A stretch of 64,000 bases of DNA from Azoarcus sp. DN11 (GCF_003628555.1 NZ_CP021731.1:1922001-1986000); one strand, 5' to 3'. Shown: positions 28,446 through 37,422, numbered from the stretch's first letter. Program-made: numbers and translations. The notes: generated from the sequence alone by a model not told the origin.

Positions 28446-29375
28446 ATGACGCATTGGATTGAAATCGAAGGCAGCGAGAGTGAGCAACTCATCCGCTGGA
28501 TCGACTGGCTGCGCAGGTGCGAGGTCCTGAGCTTCATCGAACTCGCCGTGCTGGAACCCGAGGCGTGGGCCAAGCTGCGCGAAGCTCCGCAACTGCGCCG
28601 CCGCATTGCATCGATCTTGGGCTGGCCGACAACGTTTGAGAGTGCTTCGAACAATGAGCTGCGAGTGTTTGACATTGCGGCGGTGTTGCTCAATCGCGGT
28701 TGCTCCAGCCCCAGTGAAGTCTTGTTCGATTATCCCGAACTTTGTCATCGGCTTCTTGCCGCTGGGGACTTCGAGCGGGTAATGGCTCTCGCGACGTTCG
28801 ATGCGACCTGTTTCGACCCGCCAACAAAACTCGCCGAGTTTGTCGATTACATGCTGCATTACTCCACGCTCGATGCCTGGCTGCAGATTGATGTTTCTGG
28901 CGTCCAGGAAGTGTGTGACCGCGGATGGGTATCGGAGGTTGCGGGACTGCTGCCGCTACGACCTTTGCAGGGCTGGGCGACCCGCGGCGGTCCGGTATTT
29001 GACGTCGCATGCCTCGTTGTCGCGCGTTATCTGGAGATCTACGGTCTGCGCTTTTGCGCCCCCGCCGCGCGGTTACCCGGTCAGATTCCTGCCTCCGTGA
29101 AGTTCACCTTGCCCGACCACAATGTCGAGCTTCTTGTGCGACCGGGATTGCCTGGCGAAGGTGACGGATCGTCATCAGCTGATGCGAGAGAGTCGAGGGT
29201 GTTTGTTATTAATTGCGACCTCTTGCGAACATCCCTGCATGTTGTCGCGCTTGTGCTGCAATTGCGACGCACATTGGACGCGGCAGGGATTGAGTTGAAA
29301 TCTCGTCCGCTGGTGGCCGCAGATCTCTTGCGATACGAGCCGGGTTCTGGTGAGGGAGGCTCCTCGCAGAGCTGA
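28446..29375 (+). CDS. Unknown protein encoded between two recombinase genes
   Basis: A 309-residue soluble protein starting MTHWIEIEGSESEQL, 10 bp after integrase 1 (RBS-like GAGGGCC). No signal peptide or membrane segment is seen. It is mostly helical with many hydrophobic Leu/Val positions and a polar, serine-rich loop near residues 240-250 (EGDGSSSADARES). No catalytic motif is recognised. Tight spacing suggests co-expression with integrase 1, as for accessory genes of tyrosine recombinases, but no function can be given. Confidence 0.65.
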   Translation: MTHWIEIEGSESEQLIRWIDWLRRCEVLSFIELAVLEPEAWAKLREAPQLRRRIASILGWPTTFESASNNELRVFDIAAVLLNRGCSSPSEVLFDYPELCHRLLAAGDFERVMALATFDATCFDPPTKLAEFVDYMLHYSTLDAWLQIDVSGVQEVCDRGWVSEVAGLLPLRPLQGWATRGGPVFDVACLVVARYLEIYGLRFCAPAARLPGQIPASVKFTLPDHNVELLVRPGLPGEGDGSSSADARESRVFVINCDLLRTSLHVVALVLQLRRTLDAAGIELKSRPLVAADLLRYEPGSGEGGSSQS

Positions 29376-29385
29376 CCGTCGACGC

Positions 29386-30960
29386 TTATGACTGAGCGCC
29401 CGGAAGCGGCGATGTTCGGCGGATCCGGGCAGCCAGGTCGCCCAGTATCGGCGTCGCTGCCATCAGGTCGGTCGCGCCGAGCAATTCTGCGGGGTCGTAA
29501 TGCTTGTCGTGAACGTCAATGTCTGCATGGCCGAGATAACGCCTTCTGATGCGTGGGTCAACGTTCGCGCGCCGCAGCGTCTGGCCGACCGTATTGCGGA
29601 TGCTTTGCAGCACGAGCCGTCGGTCGGTGAAGTGCTCGCGCAACGTTCGGTTGAGCCGTTTGCTTTCGGCAGCCCCGTAGTGTCCATAGCGATCCGGGGC
29701 GCTGCCCGCAAACAATTGTCCGCCCGCTGCCTTGCGCGCGGTGAGCCATCCATCGAGGTCCGCCATCGAGTGTGTGCTGATCGGCAGGTCGCGCTCGGAC
29801 GTCGAGGTTTTAAGGCGGGCCTGGCCGCGCTCGCGAAACGTGACAACCCATCCGTCGTCGATGCGGGTGAGCTGCTCGGTATGCAATTGCAGGAGCTCAC
29901 CCAGGCGAGCACCGGTCAGCGTCATGAGGTCGACGAGGTGCAGATCGTCGCTGCACGTCGTATCGCTCCATGCATAGATGGAGCGCAATGTGGCGAGCTG
30001 CTCGGTACTGAACGGGCGTCGACGCACGCGTCCGAGATGGGTGCGGGGAACGGCGTGTCGGCACACATCCGCCGCGGCTTCGCTGACAGGGCGCAGCAGG
30101 CTGGCGAGAATACGCAGCTTGTCGATAATCGTTGTCGTGCAATTGTCCCGGCTACGCCAGACCACCGTCAGCTCAGCGACATCACCGGCGCGAAGCACCT
30201 CGACTGGCCGCTCGCCGACCACCGTGTGCAAATCGTCGGCTATGCGCTGGTATTTCTCAAAGGTCTTGAGGCGGGTAGTTCTTCCGACGCTTGCGAGGCG
30301 ATCGCGCCAGCCCATCGCGAGCGTCTGCGCGCAGGTGCCGAAGAAGCGGGTGAGCGGAAGCTTCGCCTCGGATGGCACTGCGAGGCGGTCGAGCGACTGG
30401 CGCCCCTGAAGCACCGTGAGCCACTCTTCAGCCAAGATCGCCGCGTCGACATTCCACCGTTCGGCGAAGTCGACGAGGCTGACTTCCGTGTGGCGAAACT
30501 TGAGTGCATAGGCCGATTCGAGTTCTCCCAACGCGGTCACCGCATCATCGTGCTGCCCCCGCGCGAGTCGTCGCCGTGCAGCGTCGAGGTCGGCCTGTGC
30601 AACGCGCAGGGCTTCGCACCACACCGCATCGTCATTGCAGCGCAGCCGCGCAAGTTCGCCCTGCAGAGGGGTAACCCGCAACGCGCGATGTGTTGCGACG
30701 GCGCGTTGCGCGACATCGCTGTCGAGTTCGCACGTGACTTCAGCGCCGACAGCCGTTCGCGGTACCCGGAGTTTGGCGCGGGTCTTGGCGAATTTTGCCT
30801 GCCAGCTGGTTGCCAAGGCGGCAGCCCGCTCAATTGCCTCGGCATCCGCCACCTTTCCGAGCGATACCCGAATCGTCGTCTTTCCATGGAACGCCATTTT
30901 GAGGTCGAGGGGCACACGAATTTGAAAGACATATCGCCCGCGAGCTTTCTCGAACGTCAT
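29386..30960 (-). CDS. Tyrosine recombinase / integrase 2, atypical catalytic box
   Basis: A 524-residue protein if it starts at MTFEKARGRYVFQIRVP (RBS GAAGG, spacing 7), which aligns with the N-terminus of integrase 1. The frame stays open to 31299, but the extra part is not protein-like. The catalytic domain has Arg in TGARLGELLQL, the box QSIRNTVGQTLRR where the usual His-x-x-Arg reads Gln452-x-x-Arg455, then YLGHADIDVHDKHYD with the Tyr nucleophile. It is convergent with the unknown gene and divergent from the serine recombinase pair. The His-to-Gln change may lower activity or mark a subfamily. Confidence 0.82.
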   Translation of the reverse strand: MTFEKARGRYVFQIRVPLDLKMAFHGKTTIRVSLGKVADAEAIERAAALATSWQAKFAKTRAKLRVPRTAVGAEVTCELDSDVAQRAVATHRALRVTPLQGELARLRCNDDAVWCEALRVAQADLDAARRRLARGQHDDAVTALGELESAYALKFRHTEVSLVDFAERWNVDAAILAEEWLTVLQGRQSLDRLAVPSEAKLPLTRFFGTCAQTLAMGWRDRLASVGRTTRLKTFEKYQRIADDLHTVVGERPVEVLRAGDVAELTVVWRSRDNCTTTIIDKLRILASLLRPVSEAAADVCRHAVPRTHLGRVRRRPFSTEQLATLRSIYAWSDTTCSDDLHLVDLMTLTGARLGELLQLHTEQLTRIDDGWVVTFRERGQARLKTSTSERDLPISTHSMADLDGWLTARKAAGGQLFAGSAPDRYGHYGAAESKRLNRTLREHFTDRRLVLQSIRNTVGQTLRRANVDPRIRRRYLGHADIDVHDKHYDPAELLGATDLMAATPILGDLAARIRRTSPLPGAQS

Positions 30961-31386
30961 GTATTTGCCTTCGGCCATGCTGCACACCCACTGTTGCGCA
31001 GACCTCCGTTTCAGCGGCCCGACGGAGGTCATGCGCAGTTTGGTGATGCCGCTGATTTGGAGTCTAGTCACCATCGCGCGACTTTCCCTTAGGCGCGGCA
31101 GATCTTTGGTGATTACTTGGTCAGGAGCAGTAAGTGATGAGCCAGAGCGATGAGCAGCCGCCCGCGCGTCGGCGACCACGAGAGCAATGACGAAATTCGC
31201 TATAGAGGAGAGGGGAGACGATGGATACGGGGCGTGTCGTAGTGACTGCAGCCGCGCGGGACATGAAGGTTGAGCCGGCTGCTCAGCGGCGTAACGCAAA
31301 CGTCAGCAAATTTCGTTTTCCCGCCGGGGGCCTTGTTCGTCGCTGAACGGTGAGCTGCGCCATCTGGGCCGGCAGGAGGACAGGGG
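30961..31386. other. Intergenic region between divergent recombinase genes
   Basis: About 425 bp between integrase 2 (minus) and the small gene plus serine recombinase (plus). The frame of integrase 2 stays open up to 31299 but lacks family similarity there. Promoters for both directions must lie here; none is near consensus by eye. No RNA gene is seen. Confidence 0.4.
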
Positions 31387-31551
31387 ATGAGAGAGATTCA
31401 GAAACAAAGGACGCCGGTAGCTATATCCGATAACCGTGCCGCTTCTGCTTTGCCGGAAGCCGTGCGGGAATTCGCGGACCTGCTCGCCCAAATCGCCGTA
31501 CGGCTGCTCCGCAACAAACTCACAGAGAAGGATGCGGGGAGTCGGAAATGA
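31387..31551 (+). CDS. 54-residue protein coupled to the serine recombinase
   Basis: It starts ATG 31387 after an RBS (AGGAGGACAGGGG) and encodes MREIQKQRTPVAISDNRAAS onward, ending LTEKDAGSRK. The middle LPEAVREFADLLAQIAVRLL is an amphipathic helix. Its stop TGA overlaps the recombinase start (ATGA), so the two are translationally coupled. Small helical proteins are often encoded just upstream of large serine recombinases and may act as partners or as recombination directionality factors. That role is inferred here. Confidence 0.7.
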   Translation: MREIQKQRTPVAISDNRAASALPEAVREFADLLAQIAVRLLRNKLTEKDAGSRK

Positions 31552-33221
31552 TTGAGCGCGTTTGCATACTTGCACGCTATTCAGAGGAACAACAACGGGA
31601 CACGTCGATCGAGGACCAGATTCGACGTTGCAAGGAGGTGGGGCGAAGGCATGGGCTCAACGTTGACGATGCGTTGATATTCGTCGATGCAGCCATTACC
31701 GGTCAGGCGAAGGGCGAGGCGAAGCGCAAAGGTTTTCAGGCGCTCTTGGCGGCGTGGGATTCCAACGCTTTTTCCGTCCTCATCGTCGATGAGTTCTCAC
31801 GCCTTTCACGGGATGGCGTCACCCAGGCGCAGTTGATACGGCGTCTGGAAAACAATCAGCGCGTGCGCATGCTCACCGCTAACGGTGTGGACACGATGCG
31901 GCCCAATTGGCAGTTGCAGCTCGGGCTCGAAGGGATGGTCGCCCAGCAGGCCGGGAGGGACACCAAGCATCGGGTCGTGCGAGGAATGGTAGGGCAACTT
32001 GAGCGGGGCTACATGATTGCCGCGCCTGCCTATGGTTACACGCTCAAGCGCGAACTCGACGCAGAGGGCAAGCACTTGGGGTCACACTGGGTCATCGACG
32101 AACCGGCGGCAGCCGTTGTGCGCGACATTTTTGCGCGCCGCGACCACGGGCAGTCGATGCACCAGATTGCGCGGGACTTGAACGCCGCGGCCGTCCCGAC
32201 CTGTCACCGCGACCGCAAGAATGAAGCCGAATACTGGCGTCCTTCCCGTATTCGGGTAATCCTCTCCAACCCTGTTTACAAGGGGGAGTTCATTTGGAAT
32301 GGGTCGTCTACCATCCGGGCCGAGGCGAAGAAGGAGGGACGGCCGCTCGAGCAGTTAACTTACGCCCGCCCCGAGTTGCGGCTGGTGAGTGACGAGGTGT
32401 GGGCCCGCTGCAACGCCAAGATGGTGAGCCGATCCGGCTACGGCGGCGGAAAGCATGCACTGGGCGGACTCGTGACGTGCGGGTGCTGCGGTGCAACCCT
32501 TGTACTGAGTTGTCCTGCAGGCGGCCGCTCGCTCTACTGCGCACGATGCACTCTCGCAAAGGCTGCCGCCGGCTTGGGCGAACGCCTAACATGCACGGTT
32601 GCGGCCGCGGGTGTGCAGGTACTGTTGGTGGAGGCCGCACGCTTTTTTCTGACGGATGATTTCGTTGTGGCGTTCAAGGTGTCGCTGCACGCCCGGTTGA
32701 GTGGCAATGGCGACGTAGAACTCAAGAGAGCGCGCGCGGAACTTGTTCGGCTGGAGCGCGTCCAGGAGCGGTTTTCGCGCCTCATGGCGGCGAGCGATGA
32801 GGAGGACCCGGTCCTCATTGAGCGTTACGAAGAGGCGCGCGGCGCTGCCCGTCTGCAGAAGCGGCACGTTGACGAACTTATCGCCGGCGCACAGGCGCTT
32901 GACCGCGCGGCGATTGAAGCGCAGTTGCAAATTGACCCGCGAGCCGTGCTCGATAAGCTCTTCGAGGCGGACCTTCCGCCGGAACATCTTCGGTCGGTGC
33001 TCGTGCGCCTCTTTCCGGAAATTGTCTTCGAAGGAAAACGCAGCCGTCACTGCTCCATCTTTCGGGTGCAGTTTGTCCCGGGGGCGGCCCTCGCGTTTGC
33101 CTCGACGACCAGCAGTGTCGACGATAAGCAGGTCGAACTTCGTTTTGCGCTTCGCTATTCGCCAGCCAGTCCTCTTTGCGGCATCAAAGCGGGGAAATGG
33201 TTCGTTGATGTCCTGCCGTGA
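31548..33221 (+). CDS. Large serine recombinase
   Basis: A 557-residue site-specific recombinase. The N-terminal resolvase domain (about 1-150) has the nucleophile Ser12 in ARYSEEQQ and arginines in FSRLSRDGV. It is followed by the recombinase domain (about 165-270, GYMIAAPAYGYTLKREL and SNPVYKGEF), a zinc ribbon (about 300-345 with CGCCG and CARC), and a C-terminal coiled coil and tail (about 390-557). Such enzymes mediate integration or excision of islands without host factors. It lies in a block with two tyrosine recombinases, which is unusual. Confidence 0.93.
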   Translation: MIERVCILARYSEEQQRDTSIEDQIRRCKEVGRRHGLNVDDALIFVDAAITGQAKGEAKRKGFQALLAAWDSNAFSVLIVDEFSRLSRDGVTQAQLIRRLENNQRVRMLTANGVDTMRPNWQLQLGLEGMVAQQAGRDTKHRVVRGMVGQLERGYMIAAPAYGYTLKRELDAEGKHLGSHWVIDEPAAAVVRDIFARRDHGQSMHQIARDLNAAAVPTCHRDRKNEAEYWRPSRIRVILSNPVYKGEFIWNGSSTIRAEAKKEGRPLEQLTYARPELRLVSDEVWARCNAKMVSRSGYGGGKHALGGLVTCGCCGATLVLSCPAGGRSLYCARCTLAKAAAGLGERLTCTVAAAGVQVLLVEAARFFLTDDFVVAFKVSLHARLSGNGDVELKRARAELVRLERVQERFSRLMAASDEEDPVLIERYEEARGAARLQKRHVDELIAGAQALDRAAIEAQLQIDPRAVLDKLFEADLPPEHLRSVLVRLFPEIVFEGKRSRHCSIFRVQFVPGAALAFASTTSSVDDKQVELRFALRYSPASPLCGIKAGKWFVDVLP

Positions 33222-34270
33222 GCACGGGGTGCAGGGGCGACCATCTATGCGGCAAGTTGTGCAATTTGGGTGAGCACGGCCTGGTTGATATCAGCTCGCT
33301 TTCAGCGCCACGCAAGGCGTAGTCCGAAGCGGCGCTGAAAGTGGGTGGCCGGTTCATGCGGCCACCCGCAGGGTCTCCTTCTCTGCTCCGCGAGCAGAGT
33401 CATGTTCAGATAGTGGTTATCCTCGCGCCTGCTCTCGTGGGTCTCGACGCACGACGCCCGGATCGGCGTACGGATCGGTGCGCCTGAGTGTTCCGAAAAA
33501 TACCGCATGCAAATGACGTCCCTTGCACACAGAAAGCTTCATGCGGCAGGCGCCAGGAACGGGATGGCAAGCGATCCAGAGGCAACTTCGATCTTGTCTC
33601 GTTCTGGGACCCTAACGAGACAAAATAGTATTTCATTAAGTATATGAATTTAAAAAAATAAATTGCTTCGTCGAGAAGCCAAGAAGAGGACATGAGAGCC
33701 CGCAGCGCGTTCTCAACCAAATCCCGCTCCTGCGCGGTAGGGGGCTCTCCCAGCGCTAAAGTACCGCGCCGTCGGTAAATTCGACCGTTGCTAAAAATGA
33801 GGCGATGCAAGTGCTTGCTGGGTGAGCGCGCTGCTGATGAGCCGAGCGAGAGCTGGCGCCGTCGTTCACAGGATCTGGGGATAACTCACGGGATAAGTAC
33901 TTTCGGACGGCGGAAAGTGCCGGCGCCATGCGGAAATTGGCTGTTGCCTAAAAATGGGGCAGCGCCACGCCCCCAACGTCGGTTGATGGTCTGCTTCGTA
34001 GCCACGCGCCTTGATTTGTCGCGGCCATAAGGTCCGTGGCGTTGCGAGGTCCGCGTATTCACTTGGACTCGAAAGCCAAGGATTCGCAGCGTCTCTTGTG
34101 ATTTGCGCGGTAATGTCAAGTTGTTGGCGTGTGCCCAGCATCGGTGCGAACAGGGGAGGCCGCTCGGACGACAATCCAAGAACCCCCTTTTATGAGCGCT
34201 CAGCGCTGAGCAGGCGAAATTCTATTGAGACGGGCTGAGATATGCCTTTGCGATCACATTATTCCGTTCT
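33222..34270. other. Mostly non-coding region after the serine recombinase, low coding signal
   Basis: About 1 kb with no convincing gene. It holds two strong hairpins (33300-33340 and 33343-33367), an AT-rich patch at 33620-33665 unlike the flanking DNA, and an imperfect direct repeat (GTTGCTAAAAATGAGGC at 33787-33803 and GTTGCCTAAAAATGGGGC at 33943-33960) that could be the end of an insertion element. Base composition suggests degraded mobile DNA. Confidence 0.5.
33300..33367. repeat. Two adjacent strong hairpins after the serine recombinase
   Basis: Hairpin 1: TTTCAGCGCC (33300-33309) with GGCGCTGAAA (33331-33340). Hairpin 2: GGGTGGCCG (33343-33351) with CGGCCACCC (33359-33367), loop GTTCATG. 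Both stems are perfect. They could act as a terminator for the recombinase gene, or belong to an element end or recombination site. Confidence 0.6.
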
Positions 34271-34824
34271 TCATTGCTTCCGGTAGACACCGATGCCTGC
34301 GTCGTACTGTGTCTGCCAATTCCTGAACTGGTTTGCGGGCATCGGCTTGGCTAAGTAGAAGCCTTGAGCGGTGTCACAGCCAAGTGGGATGAGATGGTTC
34401 CAGGCCGATTCGGTTTTCGACGCCTTCGGCGACGATTTCGAGTTGCAGTCGGTGGCCGAGCTCAATGGTCAATTGGACGATCGCGACGGAGGCTGCCTTG
34501 TCCGTCATGGCGATGACGAAGGATTGGTCGATCTTGATCGTGTCGAGCGCGCTGACCCGATCTTCCATCAAGGAATTTCGTCAGTTCTGGTGTTTCTCAT
34601 TGAAGGGTGTAGGCCATCATCAGCAGTGTCTTCTGCTCGTCGTGTTGCGCATACGTTAGCAACGCCCGGTGGTACCCGCCTTCGTTGACGATCACCTGGC
34701 ACATTCCATGGAGGAGGTCCTGCTCCTGCGTGGCGTGCAGCAAGGTGCGGTTCCCGGCGCTCAGCGTCCTGAGCGCCTGGTTCACCCGTGACAATTCGTT
34801 GTCGGTGTCGCTGCTCGGGTCCAT
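34271..34824 (-). pseudogene. Relic of a GAF/GGDEF/EAL-type signalling protein
   Basis: Three fragments on the minus strand in different frames join into a shrunken relic. The N-terminal piece at 34597-34824 (LSRVNQALRTLSAGNRTLLHA, shown as RVNQALRTLSAGNRTLL, then EQDLLHGMCQVIVNEGGYH) is typical of the start of GAF-containing diguanylate cyclase/phosphodiesterases. The EAL C-terminal piece at 34374-34571 contains IKIDQSFVIAMTDKAA and LEIVAEGVEN. A frameshift then leads to LIPLGCDTAQGFYLAKPMPA at 34271-34465. The GGDEF domain and most of EAL are deleted. Confidence 0.75.
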
Positions 34825-35674
34825 GTTCCTCTACCCGCAGCCCTGGTAAAGAACGATAGGCGTCGCGACTACTTGCGGTTAAGCAGTCCCGCACATTTGG
34901 TCGTGAACGATTGCGGCCAACCGGTCGCACGTGGACTTCATGGAGCAGGGCTGGGAATCGGATCCGACGGCGGTGCCGGAAATCGGGAGTCTGACCGGTT
35001 GGAGAAGGGGATCTCGGCAGAAAATGGTGGGAGAGGGAGGTTCGGTCTTGCCGAGGGATTTTCGTCGCTTCGCGGACGCTGAGTGAGGAGCGGGCGCAAG
35101 AATTCCGCATGAGTTTCTTGACTGCTTGCAAAGGTTGAGCCAAGATGGGTGTAAGGGAATGGTTCATCGATTCTCCTATCGATAGAGGGACGTGAGAGCC
35201 CACCGGAGACATCCATGGTAAAGATTCTGGTACTTGGTTTTGTCTGTGCAGGTCTGCTTCCCCTGCTTGATCGAGCGGGTCTTTCGTCGCAAAGCACTAA
35301 TCGTGCAAATGCAAATGCAAATGCTTGCGTCACTGCCGCATGTACGGTTTGTTGTCACGTCGACGGAGCAGGTGCCTCCCCCGGAAGAATGTTTGAGTTG
35401 CTTGCGCGCCATTAGGCACGACGGTCACCGATCCGCGAGATGTTTCGCTTCGAGGTCCCCTGCGTATGTACGGGGACGGCAAACGGTGCTCAGGGAAGGG
35501 GTGAATCTCTTGCTATCTTATTTTGTATAGTGTAAAAAATGGCTTCGAATTATACGTAGTAAAAATTAGCGCCGCAATTATGGGTGCGCCTGTGGGTAAA
35601 TCAATAGAGGCGGGATCGGAAGTCACTGTCGAATTCGGCAATGGGGCTCGTGTGGAGTCTTGGAGGGGCAGGGG
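34825..35674. other. Region without a recognisable gene upstream of the molybdoenzyme operon
   Basis: About 850 bp. Only short frames without family features are open. An AT-rich segment at 35500-35590 includes TATTTTGTATAGTG, which resembles TATTTTGTATCGTG in the promoter at 41071-41099 and may contain the -10 region of the operon. AAGGTTGAGCCAAG at 35131-35144 differs by one central base from the shared operator motif of the catabolic cluster, but it lies about 530 bp from the first gene. Confidence 0.4.
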
Positions 35675-36313
35675 ATGCTTGCAAAACGAGTTGGTACGCA
35701 AAGGGTGCAATTACTTGATGTCGATGCGTCGCTTTGGGAGGGGGCGGCCGAGAAGGTCGGATTGATCCCGGCCCCTGCTGCCATGCAGCCGTCGAAATAT
35801 ATTCAAGGGAAATGGAAAGACGGAGATTTCGGAGCGACCAGCGAGGTGGGTTGTCGTGCGCGTCACAACGGCACCGAGGTGGCTTTCCGTCTCGACTGGG
35901 CATGCAGTTCGCCACGTATGACTCGTCTCGACAATGACGATTTCGCGGACGGAGCGGCGCTGCTGTTTCCTCTGTCGAAAAATGCGTCGCTCATCATGGG
36001 TTCCGACAACCGACCGGTGAATATGTGGCACTGGCGCGCAGACCGACCGCAAGCGGCAAGAAGCAATGTTGCGGTGGGCATTGGAACATCGCGGGTCGTT
36101 GATCCGGTGAGTGTGGTGGTGAACGCGCAGCACCGCAATGGACGCTGGAGTGTGGTGTTCGTCCGGTCCATGGCCGGCGGTCCGGATGCAGCGCCCTTCG
36201 TCGCGGGTAGCGACGTAAACGTCGCCTTTGCCGTATGGCAGGGCCACGCGCGGGAGCGCGGGGGGCTGAAGGCATTCTCCCCCCAGTGGCTGTCCGTAAG
36301 ACTCGAAGCCTGA
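35675..36313 (+). CDS. Type II DMSO-reductase-family enzyme, heme b (gamma) subunit
   Basis: A 212-residue protein starting MLAKRVGTQRVQ, with RBS GGAGGGG just upstream (an earlier TTG at 35660 overlaps this RBS). It resembles EbdC and the C subunit of steroid C25 dehydrogenase. The likely heme b ligands are Met108 in SLIMGSDNRPVNMWHWR and Lys199 in RGGLKAFSPQWLSVRL, spaced almost as Met101 and Lys191 in EbdC. It would receive electrons from the Fe-S subunit in the periplasm and pass them to a cytochrome c. No signal peptide is obvious, consistent with co-export with the alpha subunit. It is the first gene of a C-B-A-D operon. Confidence 0.88.
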   Translation: MLAKRVGTQRVQLLDVDASLWEGAAEKVGLIPAPAAMQPSKYIQGKWKDGDFGATSEVGCRARHNGTEVAFRLDWACSSPRMTRLDNDDFADGAALLFPLSKNASLIMGSDNRPVNMWHWRADRPQAARSNVAVGIGTSRVVDPVSVVVNAQHRNGRWSVVFVRSMAGGPDAAPFVAGSDVNVAFAVWQGHARERGGLKAFSPQWLSVRLEA

Positions 36314-36339
36314 GATCCATTCAGCGAGGAATGCCCATC

Positions 36340-37422
36340 ATGGTTCAAGACAAGACCGGCCGCGAGATAGACGGCAAACTGCACAAGCCCAGGCGCCAGC
36401 TAGCGATGGTGTTCGATCTGAACAAGTGCCTCGGTTGCAACACCTGCTCGATGTCGTGCAAGACGCAGTGGACGCGCGAGGAGGGCATGGAGTCAATGTG
36501 GTGGACGATCACAAATACGATGCCCGGTAAGGGAACGCCGAAAGATTGGGAGAGTCTCGGCGGAGGCTTCGAACCGGATGGCCGGCAGAAGGCAAGTCGA
36601 ATCCCTAGCCGCGAGGAATTCGGTGATGCATGGAAGCTGCCCAAAGAGGACGTGTTCTTTGGCGGCAAGGGCAAGACGGTGCAACTGCATCCGCGCAATC
36701 ACCGCGGTGAGAAGCCGCAGTGGGGTGCGAATTGGGACGAAGACCAAGGGGGCGGCGAATATCCGAACTCGTTCTATTTCTACCTGCCGCGCATCTGCAA
36801 CCATTGCACCCATCCCGCCTGCCTTGAGGCCTGTCCGCGCGCGGCGATCTCCAAGCGTGAAGAGGACGGCGTGGTGCTGCTGAACGATGAAAAATGCAAG
36901 GGCTTCCGCTTCTGCATGGAGGCTTGTCCTTACAAACGCATCTATTACAACCACGTCAGGGATGTCGGGCAGAAGTGCATCTTCTGCTTTCCGCGGCTCG
37001 AGAAGGGCGTTGCGCCGGCCTGTGCGCGGCAGTGCCCGGGCCGGCTGCGCTTCGTCGGCTACCTCGACGACGAGAGCGGGCCGATCCACAAGCTGGTGCA
37101 CAAGTGGAAGGTCGCGCTGCCGCTCCATTCCGAGTACGGGACCCAGCCCAACGTCTACTACGTTCCCCCGGTACTGCCGGCGCGACTGACATCGACGGGC
37201 AAGGTGGATCCGTCCGGGTCGCGCGTGCCGCTCGAATATCTGGAGAACCTGTTCGGGCCGCGCGTGGGTGAGGTGCTGAAGGTGATCGAGGCGGAACGGG
37301 AGAAGAAGCGGCGCGGTGAGGCGTCTGAGCTGATGGACACGCTAATCGTCTACAAGTGGCCCGAGGACATCTTCCCTGATTTCACGAACGATCCGATCGT
37401 GCTCAATGGGGGCCAATCATGA
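36340..37422 (+). CDS. Type II DMSO-reductase-family enzyme, iron-sulfur (beta) subunit
   Basis: A 360-residue protein like EbdB/NarH. The start MVQDKTGREIDG is preceded by an RBS (GCGAGGA, spacing 9); an upstream ATG at 36331 is too close to it. Four cysteine clusters are visible: CLGCNTCSMSC (about 27-37), CNHCTHPACLEACP (about 152-165), CKGFRFCMEACPYKR (about 185-199) and CIFCFPRLEKGVAPACARQC (about 212-231). The arrangement fits three [4Fe-4S] and one [3Fe-4S] cluster linking the molybdenum site to heme b. Its stop overlaps the alpha start by 4 bases. Confidence 0.93.
   Translation: MVQDKTGREIDGKLHKPRRQLAMVFDLNKCLGCNTCSMSCKTQWTREEGMESMWWTITNTMPGKGTPKDWESLGGGFEPDGRQKASRIPSREEFGDAWKLPKEDVFFGGKGKTVQLHPRNHRGEKPQWGANWDEDQGGGEYPNSFYFYLPRICNHCTHPACLEACPRAAISKREEDGVVLLNDEKCKGFRFCMEACPYKRIYYNHVRDVGQKCIFCFPRLEKGVAPACARQCPGRLRFVGYLDDESGPIHKLVHKWKVALPLHSEYGTQPNVYYVPPVLPARLTSTGKVDPSGSRVPLEYLENLFGPRVGEVLKVIEAEREKKRRGEASELMDTLIVYKWPEDIFPDFTNDPIVLNGGQS

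Noticed and set aside
29386..31299. A 637-residue form of integrase 2 starting at 31299
   Set aside because: The extra N-terminal part has no similarity to recombinases, while the ATG at 30960 has a GAAGG RBS and its product aligns with the start of integrase 1.
35131..35144. A fourth copy of the GGTTCAACC operator upstream of the molybdoenzyme operon
   Set aside because: It has one mismatch at a central position (AAGGTTGAGCCAAG), lies about 530 bp from the first gene, and has no matching -10 box at the expected place; kept only as a remark.
35215..35415. Small plus-strand open frame with a hydrophobic start
   Set aside because: No RBS of note, an NANANANA low-complexity stretch and no family feature; it lies in a region of decayed DNA.
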